Of a stretch of 64,000 bases of DNA, positions 33,578 through 44,000 are shown one piece after another. The notes under the pieces were generated by a model. That model did no database searches, had not been told where the DNA came from, and saw nothing but the letters and a program-made list of their open reading frames with translations. How positions within the stretch are numbered: position 1 is the stretch's first letter; each line of letters starts with the position of its first letter. The translations under genes and the position numbers were made by a program. Source of the stretch: Magnaporthiopsis rhizophila (Eukaryota > Ascomycota > Sordariomycetes > Magnaporthales > Magnaporthaceae); assembly GCA_003049465.1 (NCBI GenBank), contig PYSS01000014.1:186001-250000 (forward strand), given 5' to 3'.

Positions 33578-34235
33578 ATGTCGACCTCGACTCAACCCAA
33601 GCGCCTCCAGATAATTAGAGTTCACGACTGCCACGGGCCTACCAGGAACCGAGAAGGAAAGGCGCCTTCTCAGTGAGGCAGCGGAGGGCCTAGTCTGCCG
33701 GATGATGATCAAAGCCTCCCCAAGCCACAGGCACGAGCCCGGCGAATTCCATCCGGTTTGGAAGCGTCTACTCAATGAAGCCGGCATCGAGCTCCAGCCG
33801 TACACTCATGAGGATGGAGTTGTGACATACGCAGCCATCGCCAGCGGCCAGAAGAGCGTTTCCTTGATCAAGGCCATTGCCAGGAGCAAAGAGACGTTTG
33901 CCGTCACGATAGAAGAGACAGTTGTCGAGGGCCAGGAGGCGATTTCATACGCAAAGCTCAATGAGAAGTTCTAGGGCATGATCCCTACTTGGATAAACCT
34001 CGTCGATCAGGATCAGCTGCATGCCCCGCCTCCCGAGTCAGCGGCCGCTCGACGAGAGCCGACCGCCATCGAGAGGATGACCCGCATCTGGAGGGCTGCT
34101 GTGGCCGGCGGTGACGGCGAGGCTGTGAACGAGTAAGCATCATCTCGGATTTGCCTCTTGAGACTTTCGATTTGTGACCTAACATACCATCTTAACAGCT
34201 GCCGGTCCACATTCGGGGTTTCCGTCCGGCGTTGA
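33578..34235 (+). pseudogene. Orphan gene with a one-base frame slip and an in-frame TAG
   Basis: The ATG at 33578 opens MSTSTQPKRLQIIRVHDCHG. At a GGG run (33635-33637) the coding signal moves forward one frame and continues LPGTEKERRLLSEAAEG...KASPSHRHEPGEFHPVW to a TAG at 33972. Past the TAG the same frame stays protein-like (GMIPTWINLVDQDQLH, ERMTRIWRAAVAG). It then reaches a clean intron (GTAAGC at 34133 to AACAG at 34198) and ends at TGA 34233. A 5'-UTR intron (33453-33509) precedes it. I do not recognise a domain. The slip could be a sequencing error in a homopolymer, a real lesion, or a sign that the gene is dead. The TAG lies in a potential hairpin (UAGGG paired with CCCUA at 33983-33987). 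Confidence 0.5.
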
Positions 34236-34467
34236 CCAGCTTTCCTACGAGATGTGCAGGCCGGTGGCTGCGGCGGCCGGTGAAGCGCCACCAGCGCTTA
34301 ACGGCGAGGAGCGTGATGGCCAGGGCAACGGCGAGAAAGATCCAGAAGTAGCCCGAGACCGCAGATCCCGAATCTGGAGCAGCAGAGAAGGAAAGGTGGC
34401 GCCGGTCATTCTGGAAGGCAAAGATGGGCATGGAAAAGACGGTTTGTGCCACCCGACAGGCCTTCAA
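34192..34467 (-). pseudogene. C-terminal fragment of a CorA-like/ankyrin-type membrane protein
   Basis: On the minus strand the segment reads FQNDRRHLSFSAAPDSGSAVSGYFWIFLAVALAITLLAV and then a basic tail. A single strong membrane helix after FSAAPDSG is typical of the end of a family of fungal membrane proteins often annotated CorA-like. No N-terminal part lies upstream. A related copy is at 53.8-54.1 kb on the plus strand, sharing the CCTTCCAG exon start and CTTCTCTGCTGCTCC wording. It overlaps the end of the damaged gene at 33.6-34.2 kb in opposite orientation. Family naming is tentative. Confidence 0.45.
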
Positions 34468-34739
34468 GTGCTCTCACACTTCACCACACTGCAGTCACCG
34501 CCGAGCTGATCCGAGAGAATGAATTAACCGCCAGACTGCACCGATGCAATGGCCGAAAAACGTGCAATGACTGGAGGGAGACACCAGTGATAACGCGCAT
34601 GGAGTGAGCTCGTCGGTGGTATAAAACATGCCCTTGATGGCTCGGCGACAGTTCCAGCACTCAGCTCTACACCCATCGCCGCCTCCTCGAGCAGCCTGCC
34701 ATAGCGACCATCGCACGATTGCCTCCCACCATCCTAGCA

Positions 34740-34973
34740 ATGCCACCCAAAGCCAGACTCCGTGGGGGAGGCACCCGCCGTACTCCCCGAAAGTCGGAGA
34801 AGGAGCTTCTCATGGACAAGATTGATGCCCTGGAGCTCGAGCTTGAGGATTTGCGTCACCGGCTCAGCGTGATCCTGCAGGCCGAAGCTATGCAGCGAAT
34901 CCACCTCCAGCAACAGCAGCAAACAAAGCAAAACGATGAGCAGGGCGGGAACGGGGGGTTCATTGAATGGTGA
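34740..34973 (+). CDS. Small coiled-coil protein (77 aa), unknown function
   Basis: The frame from MPPKARLRGGG has a basic N-terminus, a heptad-like helix (LMDKIDALELELEDLRHRLSVIL) and a Gln-rich end. A leader with TATAAA-type sequence (ggtataaaaca at 34617-34627) lies 113 bases upstream. It resembles in style the coiled-coil genes at 52.0 and 53.2 kb, but without clear sequence identity. No homologue is known to me. Confidence 0.45.
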   Translation: MPPKARLRGGGTRRTPRKSEKELLMDKIDALELELEDLRHRLSVILQAEAMQRIHLQQQQQTKQNDEQGGNGGFIEW

Positions 34974-35115
34974 GGGAGAGGGTGGGAAGAATGGAAGAAA
35001 TTGATCCCGACGAGTGAGGGAATGGACTTGATGATAGATAGCGCAGCTAAGTCACGTGACATTGGTCAGAAAACCGAACCCTGCTTCGCGTCAACGATTG
35101 CTCCCGCCATCCAAA

Positions 35116-36775
35116 ATGCGTCGAATGTGGTTGCTCTGGGCGTCGGCCTCGGCCTCCCCGGACTGCCTCTCCTTTCAGCCCGAAAAGTTTGTCCCTTCAA
35201 CTCTCGCCCGCCTGGAATACGTCCCCGCAGACACGACCCTCCAGCTCGACAGTGTCCCCTCGTGCAACCGTCGCAGCCAGGCGGTCAAGACGGACATCTG
35301 CCGCGTGGCCCTGCGGATCGAGACGTCGAGCCGCTCCGGAATCAGCCTTGAGCTGTGGCTGCCGACGCAGTGGAGCGGGAGGCTGCTCGCGACGGGCAAC
35401 GGCGGCGTCGACGGCTGTGAGTGCCCAGCGCCGGACAGAATGAGCGCAGCTGACATCGCAGGCATCAAATACGAGGACCTCGCCTATGGCGTAACCCACG
35501 GGTTCGCCGTGGTGGGAACCAACAACGGGCACAATGGCACGTCCGGCGTCGAGTTCCTCAACAACCCCGACGTCATCGCCGACTTTTCGTACAGAGCGTG
35601 AGTGCAGAGAGACCACTGAGACTGCAGAGAGCTGACCGTACAGCCTCCACACCGGGACGGCCGCAGCCAAGACGCTGATCGAGGCCTTTTACGGCACCGC
35701 CCCTAACCGCTCGTACTACATCGGCTGCTCGCTGGGCGGCCGCATGGGCATTAGCGCCGCGGAAAGGTTTCCAGGCGACTACGACGGCATCGTGGCGGGA
35801 GCGCCTGCTGTCGACTTCAACAATCTGTACGGCTCACGAGCCAACTTCTTTACCGTCACGGGCGGGCCGGGGTCTCGGGACTACATCACGGTCGATACGT
35901 GGACCGGCCTGATCCATGGAGAAGTCCTCAGGCAGTGCGACAGCATCGACGGCGTCGCTGACGGCATCATCGAGATACCCAGCAAATGCCGTTTCGATCC
36001 CTCGACTCTGCTCTGCCCGACAGACCAAACATCTGGCTGTCTCAACGCCGCGCAGGTGAAGCAGGTCCAGCAGATCTATGCACCGTACACGTACCCCGAC
36101 GGCACGCTCATCTTCCCGCGCATGAACCCCGGAAACGAGCTGGGGGCCGTACAAGGTCTGCTGGCGGGGAAGCCGTTTAGCCCATCGGTCGAGTGGTTCC
36201 GATACGCCATCCTCAACAACCCGGACTGGGACCCAGCGACCTACAGCGTGGACGACGTCAGGCTGGCCGAGCAGCTGAATCCGTCCGACATCAAGACGTA
36301 CCCGCAGGCTCTGCCCGAGTTCCAGCAGCGCGGGGGCAAGATTCTCGCCTATCACGGCGGTCAGGACCAACAGATCACGTCCTTCAACACAGAGCGCTTC
36401 TGGGACGGCATGGCGAGCACGGATGCGGGACTTGCAGACTACTTCCGCTTCTTCCGAATCTCGGGGATGAACCACTGCAGCGGTGGACCAGGGGCGTGGG
36501 TTCTCGGCCAGGGCGGCAATGCGGCGGGGCCGTTCGATCCGGAGCACAACGTGCTGGCTGCCTTGGTGGACTGGGTCGAGAAGGGGATTCCGCCCGAGAC
36601 GATGACGGGGACCAAGTTTGTCGGAGACGATCCGTCAAAAGGCATCGACTTTCAGCGAGCTCATTGCAGGTATCCGCTGGAGCAGACGTACGTAGGGGAC
36701 ACGGCTGGGGACAGCGAGTGGGCAGTCGCTGCGGGCGGGGACCGCAAGCTATTAGGCAGCTGGGAGTGTAGATAG
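35116..36775 (+). CDS. Tannase/feruloyl esterase family protein
   Basis: Three exons (35116-35416, 35462-35597, 35644-36775) encode 522 residues with matching phases. The frame shows LPTQWSGRLLATGNGG, GFAVVGTNNGHNG and the nucleophile elbow GCSLGGR with Ser175. Further on come FPGDYDGIVAGAPAVDF, a Cys-rich calcium-loop region (CDSIDGVADGIIEIPSKCRFDP) and FFRISGMNHCSGGPG with the likely catalytic His, all typical of tannases. Such enzymes cleave feruloyl or galloyl esters, normally outside the cell. The N-terminus (MRRMWLLWASASASPDC) is short for a signal peptide, so secretion is uncertain or a first exon was missed. Convergent with the aminotransferase-like gene, 60 bases between stops. Confidence 0.9.
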
Positions 36776-36835
36776 CAGCCTTATCTGTAACGCAAGAGCT
36801 GGATTAGCATCTATTGTGCCGGCACCTATCGACAT

Positions 36836-39223
36836 CTAATACATCGCGGCTCCCAGCCCAGCAACAACCATATCCATCACAAACGGCGGCACCGACGTCG
36901 TGTACATGTACCCCCGGCTCGTGTACCGCAGCTCCCTGATGAGATTCTCCGCTCCGGCCAGGTAGGCCACGCGGGCGTCCGCAGCGGCGTAGATGCCAAA
37001 AACGGCCGCGTGGATACGCTCTCCCGCCGGCACGAGCGAAACGCGAAACATGTCCGGCGATGGGCTGCGTGCGTCGTGCAGGAGGATGGTCAAGGGCGTC
37101 TTGCGGCCGATGAACTGGGCCACCTCGCACAGCGCAGTCCGAGTCTGTAAAAGGTTCGTGCAGTCGCCCAGCTCGATGTACACCGTCACGCATGTCCGCT
37201 TGGGCACGCCGGCCTCGCGCACGCATCGCACTGCCGACTCCACATCGGCGTAGCGCAGCACCCGCAAACCGCCCTTCCTCGCCGACGCAGGCGGCACCAG
37301 CGCCAGCCCGTCCTCGATGTACCGACTCCCCGACTCCGGGAACAGCATAATGTGTCTCTTGGCTCCAGAAACAGGCCGGGCCAGCGCGGCGATGGTGGAG
37401 GCAAGCGAGATTCCCGGGTCCTTGAAGGTCATGGCGGCCTCGGTGCCGGTGCGTGCCGCGATCAGGTCTTCGGCCGTCATGTGCGGCGGGTATGTGCCCG
37501 AGATCCAGCGTGAGCCGCCCGAGGCCATGCCGTACATGTGCCTGGATGCGTGGCCGGCGGCTGTCAACAATGCCGGGCGATAGTGTGGCGGTCCTTCGCG
37601 GCTTGTTTGCAGGATGAGCCTGCTGATGCCGTCGAAAGCGGAGCGGGCCTCGTCCTGCAGCGCCTCGGCCGGCAGCTCCGGCATCTTGCTGTCCGACATG
37701 CCCACCATTGCTGGCGTGGGGACTTTGCTGCCGCTGGCGGACTGAATAACGCCCGTGTGTCTTGCCGCCTCGACGACGGCGCACATCAGCCTGTCCACGT
37801 CCTCGGGCGAAAAGTCGGCCGACAGGTTCACCCGCACCCGGCTCTCCCAAAAGGGCACGGCGGGCGTGGTGATGGGCGAGGCGAGCACGCCGCGGCGCCG
37901 GAGCTCGTAGGAGAACTTGGCCGACACGGAGGACCTACCGGTCCAGACCGGGACGACGGGTGTGTTGGAGTTGCCGTAGGTGTACACGCCCAGACGGCCA
38001 AGCTCCCGTCGGCAAAAGGCGGCAGTCGCCAGGAGGCGGGAGAGGTTGCGGCGGGCTAGGAGGGGCTGGCGGACGACCCAGAGTGTTTGCACGAGGGTTG
38101 CGGTCGAGACTGGCTGCTGTGGGTGTGACGAGAGATGCGAGACAAAGGCGGACTTGCCGGCGATGTAGCCGCCGATGCCGCCGACTGCTTTGGAGAGTGT
38201 TCCGGTGCGGATGTCGATCAAGTCCTGGGGCAGGCTGATGCCGGCGTCTGTGGCGTGCTCGAAGCAGCCACGCCCCGTCCTACCAATGGACAGAAAGGAG
38301 TGTGCCTCGTCGCAGTAGAGGATGAAGTCGTGTTTCTTCTTGAGGGCGGCCAGGGCGGAAAGTGGTGGCACGTCGCCTTCCATGCTGTAGAGACCCTCGA
38401 CCACGACGAGCTTGATAGTGTCGGGACTTGTGGCATCGAGCATCTTCCCCAGCATGGCTGCGTTGTTGTGCGCGAACCGGCCGAGAGTGACGCCGCCCAG
38501 CCGCCCCATGCCCAAGTAGACGCCCGTGAAGATGGAGTTGTGGCAATGCTCGTCGCAAAAGACGGCAACTTTGCCGCCCTTGTCCCGCAACATGGCCAAC
38601 AGCGCCGGCATGGCGAGGTAGTTTGCCCCGTAGCCCGTGCTGGTGGTCATGGCAAAGTCTGCCGACCAGAAGCGCGCGATCTCCTCATGAGCAGCGTCCA
38701 GGAGCATGCCCGAGCCCAGAGTGACAGGAAGCTTGTCGAGGCATAGCTTGTGCAGGGCTTCGGCAAACTCGCTGAGCAGGTAGGAGCCGGCGTAGTTGTG
38801 AGATGCGCCGTTCACGCAGCCGGTCTGTCTGCTTTCGAACGAGTCCTTGACAGGCACGCAGCCGACGGCTGGGCCGAGCAGGATGCGGGTGTTGAGGCCC
38901 CACCAGAGGAACATGGGCTCGATGTAGTGGGAGTTGAAGAGCCCGGGACTGGAGATCGGGCCGTGCTTGTGGCCGGACCATGGCGACGATGGCTGAGAAG
39001 ATGATGGGGAGGAGTATAGGACGCGGGTCACAGGGTTGGAGAGGAGGACGATTTGCAAGCGCGTCATGCCCAGACGGGCCAGCTCTCGCAGCTTGCTAAT
39101 CTGGCTGACTTGTGGATGGCCGACCAGGGGGTCGGACGAGTCTTGGCAGGAGGCCATGATGATGCTAACACTGACGGCTGACTGACAGCCGACGACCGAC
39201 TGACTACGCCCAGACAGCTCCAT
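36836..39223 (-). CDS. PLP-dependent alpha-oxoamine synthase, two-domain fused (Fum8-like)
   Basis: The 795-residue frame is intronless. The first half is a complete AONS/serine palmitoyltransferase fold: DEHCHNS, EGLYSMEGD, YCDEAHS with the PLP-ring Asp at 305, and the Schiff-base Lys at 345 in TGTLSKAVGG. The second half repeats the fold in degenerate form (YGMASGGSRWISGTYPPH, EDLIAARTGTEAAMTF) and lacks a comparable lysine, like the Lcb1 partner. This LCB2-LCB1-like fusion is the layout of Fum8 (about 839 residues) and related enzymes. They condense an amino acid with a polyketide or acyl thioester to release sphinganine-like products. An internal Met at 39157 (MASCQDSS) is an alternative start. 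Neighbours are an epoxide hydrolase and a CYP505. The substrate is unknown, and no polyketide synthase lies in the window. Confidence 0.85.
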   Translation of the reverse strand: MELSGRSQSVVGCQSAVSVSIIMASCQDSSDPLVGHPQVSQISKLRELARLGMTRLQIVLLSNPVTRVLYSSPSSSQPSSPWSGHKHGPISSPGLFNSHYIEPMFLWWGLNTRILLGPAVGCVPVKDSFESRQTGCVNGASHNYAGSYLLSEFAEALHKLCLDKLPVTLGSGMLLDAAHEEIARFWSADFAMTTSTGYGANYLAMPALLAMLRDKGGKVAVFCDEHCHNSIFTGVYLGMGRLGGVTLGRFAHNNAAMLGKMLDATSPDTIKLVVVEGLYSMEGDVPPLSALAALKKKHDFILYCDEAHSFLSIGRTGRGCFEHATDAGISLPQDLIDIRTGTLSKAVGGIGGYIAGKSAFVSHLSSHPQQPVSTATLVQTLWVVRQPLLARRNLSRLLATAAFCRRELGRLGVYTYGNSNTPVVPVWTGRSSVSAKFSYELRRRGVLASPITTPAVPFWESRVRVNLSADFSPEDVDRLMCAVVEAARHTGVIQSASGSKVPTPAMVGMSDSKMPELPAEALQDEARSAFDGISRLILQTSREGPPHYRPALLTAAGHASRHMYGMASGGSRWISGTYPPHMTAEDLIAARTGTEAAMTFKDPGISLASTIAALARPVSGAKRHIMLFPESGSRYIEDGLALVPPASARKGGLRVLRYADVESAVRCVREAGVPKRTCVTVYIELGDCTNLLQTRTALCEVAQFIGRKTPLTILLHDARSPSPDMFRVSLVPAGERIHAAVFGIYAAADARVAYLAGAENLIRELRYTSRGYMYTTSVPPFVMDMVVAGLGAAMY

Positions 39224-39645
39224 GGCTTTATCCTCACGTCAAACCATATCACCACCACGGTCCATCTCGACCGCCGACCTGCATTGCAGGCGGATATGCG
39301 CGTGATATCCGCCCTGCACAGCCCGATGCACCATTACAACCCTTCGGCAAGCCAATAGCAAAAAACCCTCGATCTCTGACTCGTTGCGAGAGGAGGCACA
39401 TTTTTTCCCCAAAGCGGAATCCCGGCGGAAGTTTAAAGACACCGTAGGCGGTCTCAGACGCTCGCAGGACTAGACAAGTTTTCCAAGCGTTCGAAGCATC
39501 TAGGTAGAGTTCATGCAGGTTGTGCCGCGAACGACGGTATTCACCGCTGCGGATCAGCCCGGCTATGACCTGACATGTCACGCATGCAAGGCAGCTATCC
39601 AAGAGCCACCACGATCCTTGCATGCCAAGCAGATTCAAGCTCCAG

Positions 39646-40680
39646 CTACAGCTTAGCACCCCCAGCCAGCACACCGCCAAGAAACTCAACCAGCAGCTCG
39701 TTGACCCTCTCCGCATGCTGCCAGTGCGCCCAGTGTCCACCATCAACAACCTCCTTGCGCAAAGCTCCCTCCGCAAATCGCTTCTCCATGCCATCCGCAA
39801 GTGCCGGCGGCAACGCCTTGTCACCCGCCGCCATGACCACCATGCTGGGTAGCTGTAGCGGCGCCACCTCGACCTCTCTCTCGTCGTCGTAGTTGACCCG
39901 CCTGGTCCGGTACCAGTTCGTGGGACCGCGGAAGGACCGTTGGGCAAAATGCCGTACGTACACGTCCACCCACTCCTGGCTCATCAGCTTGGCCGGCCCA
40001 ATGACCGCCAAGGTCTCGGGCTTCTGTACGCCGTTCGACACGGTAAACGCCCTCTCGCCGTTTGGCCCATGTCCATCGTAGATGCCGTTGACGAAGCCGC
40101 GGAGGTTGGCGTGGGAGTTGGCAGGGTCGTCGATGATGGCCACGGCCTCTTCGCCTGCGAGCTGTCGCTGGTAGCGCAGCGACGGGATCTTGGCCGTGTA
40201 GGTCTCCAGGTCGACAAAGTCACCGCGGTCGGGCGGGAAATAGGGCACGTTGAGGGCGACGACACCCTTGAGGATGTCGGGGGTCCAGATCGCGGCCATG
40301 CGCCAAGCCATGGCTGCGCCCCAGTCGTGTCCCATCAGCAAGACCCTCTTGTCGTCGTCATCGGCCGTGACGTGGCGGACCAGCTCGCGCATGTGGGATG
40401 ACATCTTCTTCATGCTGTATTCCCGCGGATCATCCGGCGCCGACGTCGCTCCGTACCCCAGCATGTCCGGGGCGACGACGCGCAGGCTCAGAGGCGGGGA
40501 GGTGAGGGCGGGGATTTGGTGCCGCCAGGTCCACGCGCTGTCCGGCCAGCCATGGAGGAGAAGGATGGTGCCGCGGGGAGCGGCCGAGGGCAGGGATTGG
40601 AGGTAGTGGTAGGTCTTGTCGCCGGTCTGGACCGTGTGGTGGGTGACGCGTGCATCGTCAGGGACTAGGGGAGTTGACAT
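39646..40680 (-). CDS. Epoxide hydrolase (alpha/beta-hydrolase fold)
   Basis: The 344-residue frame begins MSTPLVPDDARVTHHTV. It has the oxyanion motif HGWPD (43-47), the nucleophilic Asp119 in GHDWGAA, a lid with a Tyr/Trp segment (GPTNWYRTRRVNYDD) that can supply the ring-opening tyrosine, and the final catalytic His in GGHWAHWQH. These features indicate a soluble epoxide hydrolase that opens epoxides to diols through an alkyl-enzyme ester; some relatives are dehalogenases. It is divergent from the CYP505 gene, with 376 bases between starts. A P450 epoxide could be its substrate, which is an inference from position. No signal peptide. Confidence 0.88.
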   Translation of the reverse strand: MSTPLVPDDARVTHHTVQTGDKTYHYLQSLPSAAPRGTILLLHGWPDSAWTWRHQIPALTSPPLSLRVVAPDMLGYGATSAPDDPREYSMKKMSSHMRELVRHVTADDDDKRVLLMGHDWGAAMAWRMAAIWTPDILKGVVALNVPYFPPDRGDFVDLETYTAKIPSLRYQRQLAGEEAVAIIDDPANSHANLRGFVNGIYDGHGPNGERAFTVSNGVQKPETLAVIGPAKLMSQEWVDVYVRHFAQRSFRGPTNWYRTRRVNYDDEREVEVAPLQLPSMVVMAAGDKALPPALADGMEKRFAEGALRKEVVDGGHWAHWQHAERVNELLVEFLGGVLAGGAKL

Positions 40681-41056
40681 GTTGTAGTTGACAGTCGACA
40701 GGGGGGACAAGGTTGAGAAGTGGATGTATTGATGGATGGATGGGAGTGATGGCAGGGTGGTAGGACTGATGGATGCGACGGTTTAAATAGGCGGCGATAA
40801 CGGCAAAGGCGGGGGGGATTTCTTACCGAGGTTGTCAGAGCAAGGATCATCCCGTGACTGTGTGGAGGCTCGTACCGTTGCACCCGAATGCCTCGAAAGT
40901 TTGCAATACATTGGATGTCAGGGTTGTATAGGAATGGCGGTGGGTGTCTGGATTCACTAATACATACATCCAGGCGGCGGGTGTATTTCTTGATATTCAG
41001 TATGTCGCCAAGAACTATCTTGCTGTCATCACTATGGCTACTTGACACCAACCACT
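40681..41056. promoter_or_regulatory. Divergent promoter of epoxide hydrolase and CYP505
   Basis: The 376-base interval separates two ATGs on opposite strands. On the minus strand TATTTAAA (about 40784-40791) lies about 105 bases before the hydrolase start. GGCGGCGATAACGG contains a GATA core. A shared promoter suggests joint regulation, which the sequence alone cannot prove. Confidence 0.45.
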
Positions 41057-44000
41057 ATGACAGCCCCAGAATCAGAACAATGCCCCGTCAAACGCCCTAC
41101 GGGCAGGTGCCCCTACGAGCGTATCCCTGGCCCAACAGCCTATCCAGTCATTGGCAGCATCCCCCATCTTGACCTGAAAGCACCCTTCGAGTCCATGCTC
41201 GCCATCCAAAAACAATATGGCCCCATCTTTCAGATGATCTTTGCCGGCAAGCGTGAGATCAGCGTCTGCACCAGGGAGCTCACCCACGAGGTCTGCGACG
41301 AGACGCGCTGGCACAAGCTGGTGACCAGCGGCGTGTCGACCCTGCGGCAGGTCGTGCAAGACGCCCTTTTCACGGCCCACCACGGCAGCAGACAATGGGG
41401 CATCACACACCGCGTCCTCAAGCCCATCTTTGGACCGCTCAGCATCCGTAGCATGTTTGACGAGATGAAGGACTGCGCCGAGCAGCTGTGTCTCAAGTGG
41501 GCGCGCCACGGCCCCGAGGAGCGCATCGACCTGGCCCAGGACTACACGCGCTTGACGCTGGACACGATAGCGTTGTGTATGATGGACTACCGCTTCAACA
41601 GCTTCTACCGAGATGGCCAGCACCATCCCTTTGTCAAGCACATGGCCGCCATCCTCAGCGAGGCCGACATCCAGTCCATGCTTCCCGACTGGGCGGGCGT
41701 GTTCCGGCCCAGGGCCATGCGCAAGTTCAAAAAGGACATCCAGCTCATGACGGACCTGTGCAGGGGCATGGTCGAGGAGAGGAGAGCACATCCAGTGGCG
41801 AGGCGTGACTTCCTCAACGCCATGCTCAAGAACGCCGACCCGGAGACGGGGGAGACGCTCAACGACGACGAGGTCGTGCGGAATCTCATCACTTTCCTCG
41901 TGGCCGGACACGAGACCACGTCCGGCATGCTGTCGTTCGCGACGTACTACCTCCTCAAGCACCCGGAAACCCTCGCCAGGGCCCAGCAGGAGGTGGACGA
42001 GGTTGTCGGCAGAGAGCAGGTCACGGTGTCGCACATCCAGAAGCTCCCCTACCTGGACGCTGTCTTCCGCGAGGCTCTGCGTCTGGCGCCCACCGCCGTG
42101 GCCTTTTATGTCACGCCGTATAAGCCCGAGCTCCTCGCGGGCAAATACCTGGTCGAGCCCGGCGAGGCCGTCTGCTGCCTCCTGGATCCGATCCACCGCG
42201 ACAAGACCGTGTACGGCGCCGATGCAGACGAGTGGAAGCCCGAGCGCATGATGCAGGACAAGTTCGAGGCCCTGCCTGCGAACGCCTGGAAGCCGTTTGG
42301 CAACGGGCAGCGCATCTGCCTGGGCATGGCCTTTACATGGCAGGAGAGCAAGCTGGCCATGGCCATGCTGCTGCAGAACTTTGACCTCAGCATGCACGAT
42401 CCTGACTATACGCTCAGGATCAAGCATCTGCTGACCATCAAGCCCGAGGGGTTCTACATCAAGGCCAAGCTGAGACATGGCAGGACGGCGACGGACCTGC
42501 ACAGGGAGCTCAGGGGCGACTCAGGCCATGACCGGAAGGATACAAACCCAGGGGCGGCAGGTGTCAGCGCAGGAAGCAAACAGGTCACGATCCTCTACGG
42601 CTCAGATACGGGCACCTGTGAGGCCCTCGCCAACCGCCTGAGCTCCCATCTGTCCTCGCGGGGCTTCAGCCCTACCGTAGCGACCATGGACAGCATCGTC
42701 GGCCACCTCCCGTCCCTGAGCGTCTTCATTCTGGGCTCGTACCACGGCAAGCCAGCTGGCAACGCAAAACAGTTCATGGCCTGGACCGAGACCCTGCAGC
42801 CTGGAGACCTGAACCATAAGCAGTTCGCCGTGCTGGGCTGTGGACATAGCGACTGGACCAAGACCTTCTACATCACGCCCTTGCTGCTCGACGGTCGCCT
42901 TGCCGTAGCTGGTGCCGAGAGGCTGCTGGACATGGGTAGGATCAACAACGCCAAGGATGACGCGTTCGAGATCCTGGACACCTGGACCGGCCAGCTTCTG
43001 GGCTTCCTGCAGCCCGAAACCAGCGTGGCTGCGCCCACCGCAGCTTCAGTAACAATCACGAGCACCGATCAGACGCTCCAGCCCACTCCCATCTGTCCCC
43101 CGGGCTTCTCTCCCGCGACGGTCACGCACGGAAAAGTCCTCGCCGTGAATCCAGCGACCAACCGCCCGGAAAAAGGCCATATCGAGATCCTGCTCCCCGA
43201 GGACATGGCCTACGACGCCGGCTGGCACGTACAGGTCATGCCGACAAACGACCACGCCACGATCCAGCACGCCCTATCCCACTACGGGCTGGACAGTACC
43301 ACGATCGTCACCGTCGGCTCCGCGTCCGGCTTCAACCTCGACAACGTACCCGTCAACGTTCCGATCGCCGCATCCCAGCTCTTTGCGGGACGGGACCTGC
43401 GCCGCGCCATCGGCAGCCCGGCTGTGTTCGACCAGCTGGCCAAACACGCCGTCGATGACGCCACCCGGGACCAGCTCGCCAAGATCAAGGCGTCCGATCG
43501 CGAAGCCACCCCGCAGAGTCTGCTCTCCATCCTCTCCACCATCCCGCATTCCTCGCTGCCCCTGCCGCTCCCCGTCTTCATCTCGCTCCTCCCGCGCATG
43601 CAGCCGCGGACATACTCCTTCTCCTCCAGCCCGAGTTACCTACGTGCCATCAGCTCGTCCCAGCTGCCCAGCAACCGACTTCCCGCGACCATCACATTCT
43701 CCATCGTGGACCAGACCGCATCGCCAACCCGCGGCGTGGGGTCCAACTACCTCGCCACCCTGTCCGCCTCGTCGCCGCTTCATGTATCGGTGCAAAAGGG
43801 TCAGCAGGACGCGTCCCAGCTGTTCCGCCTGCCGTCCAGCTCCACCACGCCAGTAATTATGATCGCCGCCGGCACGGGCATCGCGCCCTTCGTCGGCTTT
43901 GTGCAGCAGCGCTCGCTGTCTTCGGGTGTGACGTCAGACAGCATGCTGCTCCTGTTCGGCTGCAAGACGCCCGCCGATGATCTATACCGCGCCGAGCTAG

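Noticed and set aside
41072..42502. 476-codon minus-strand frame opposite CYP505
   Set aside because: Mirror of the P450 domain with no recognisable motif.
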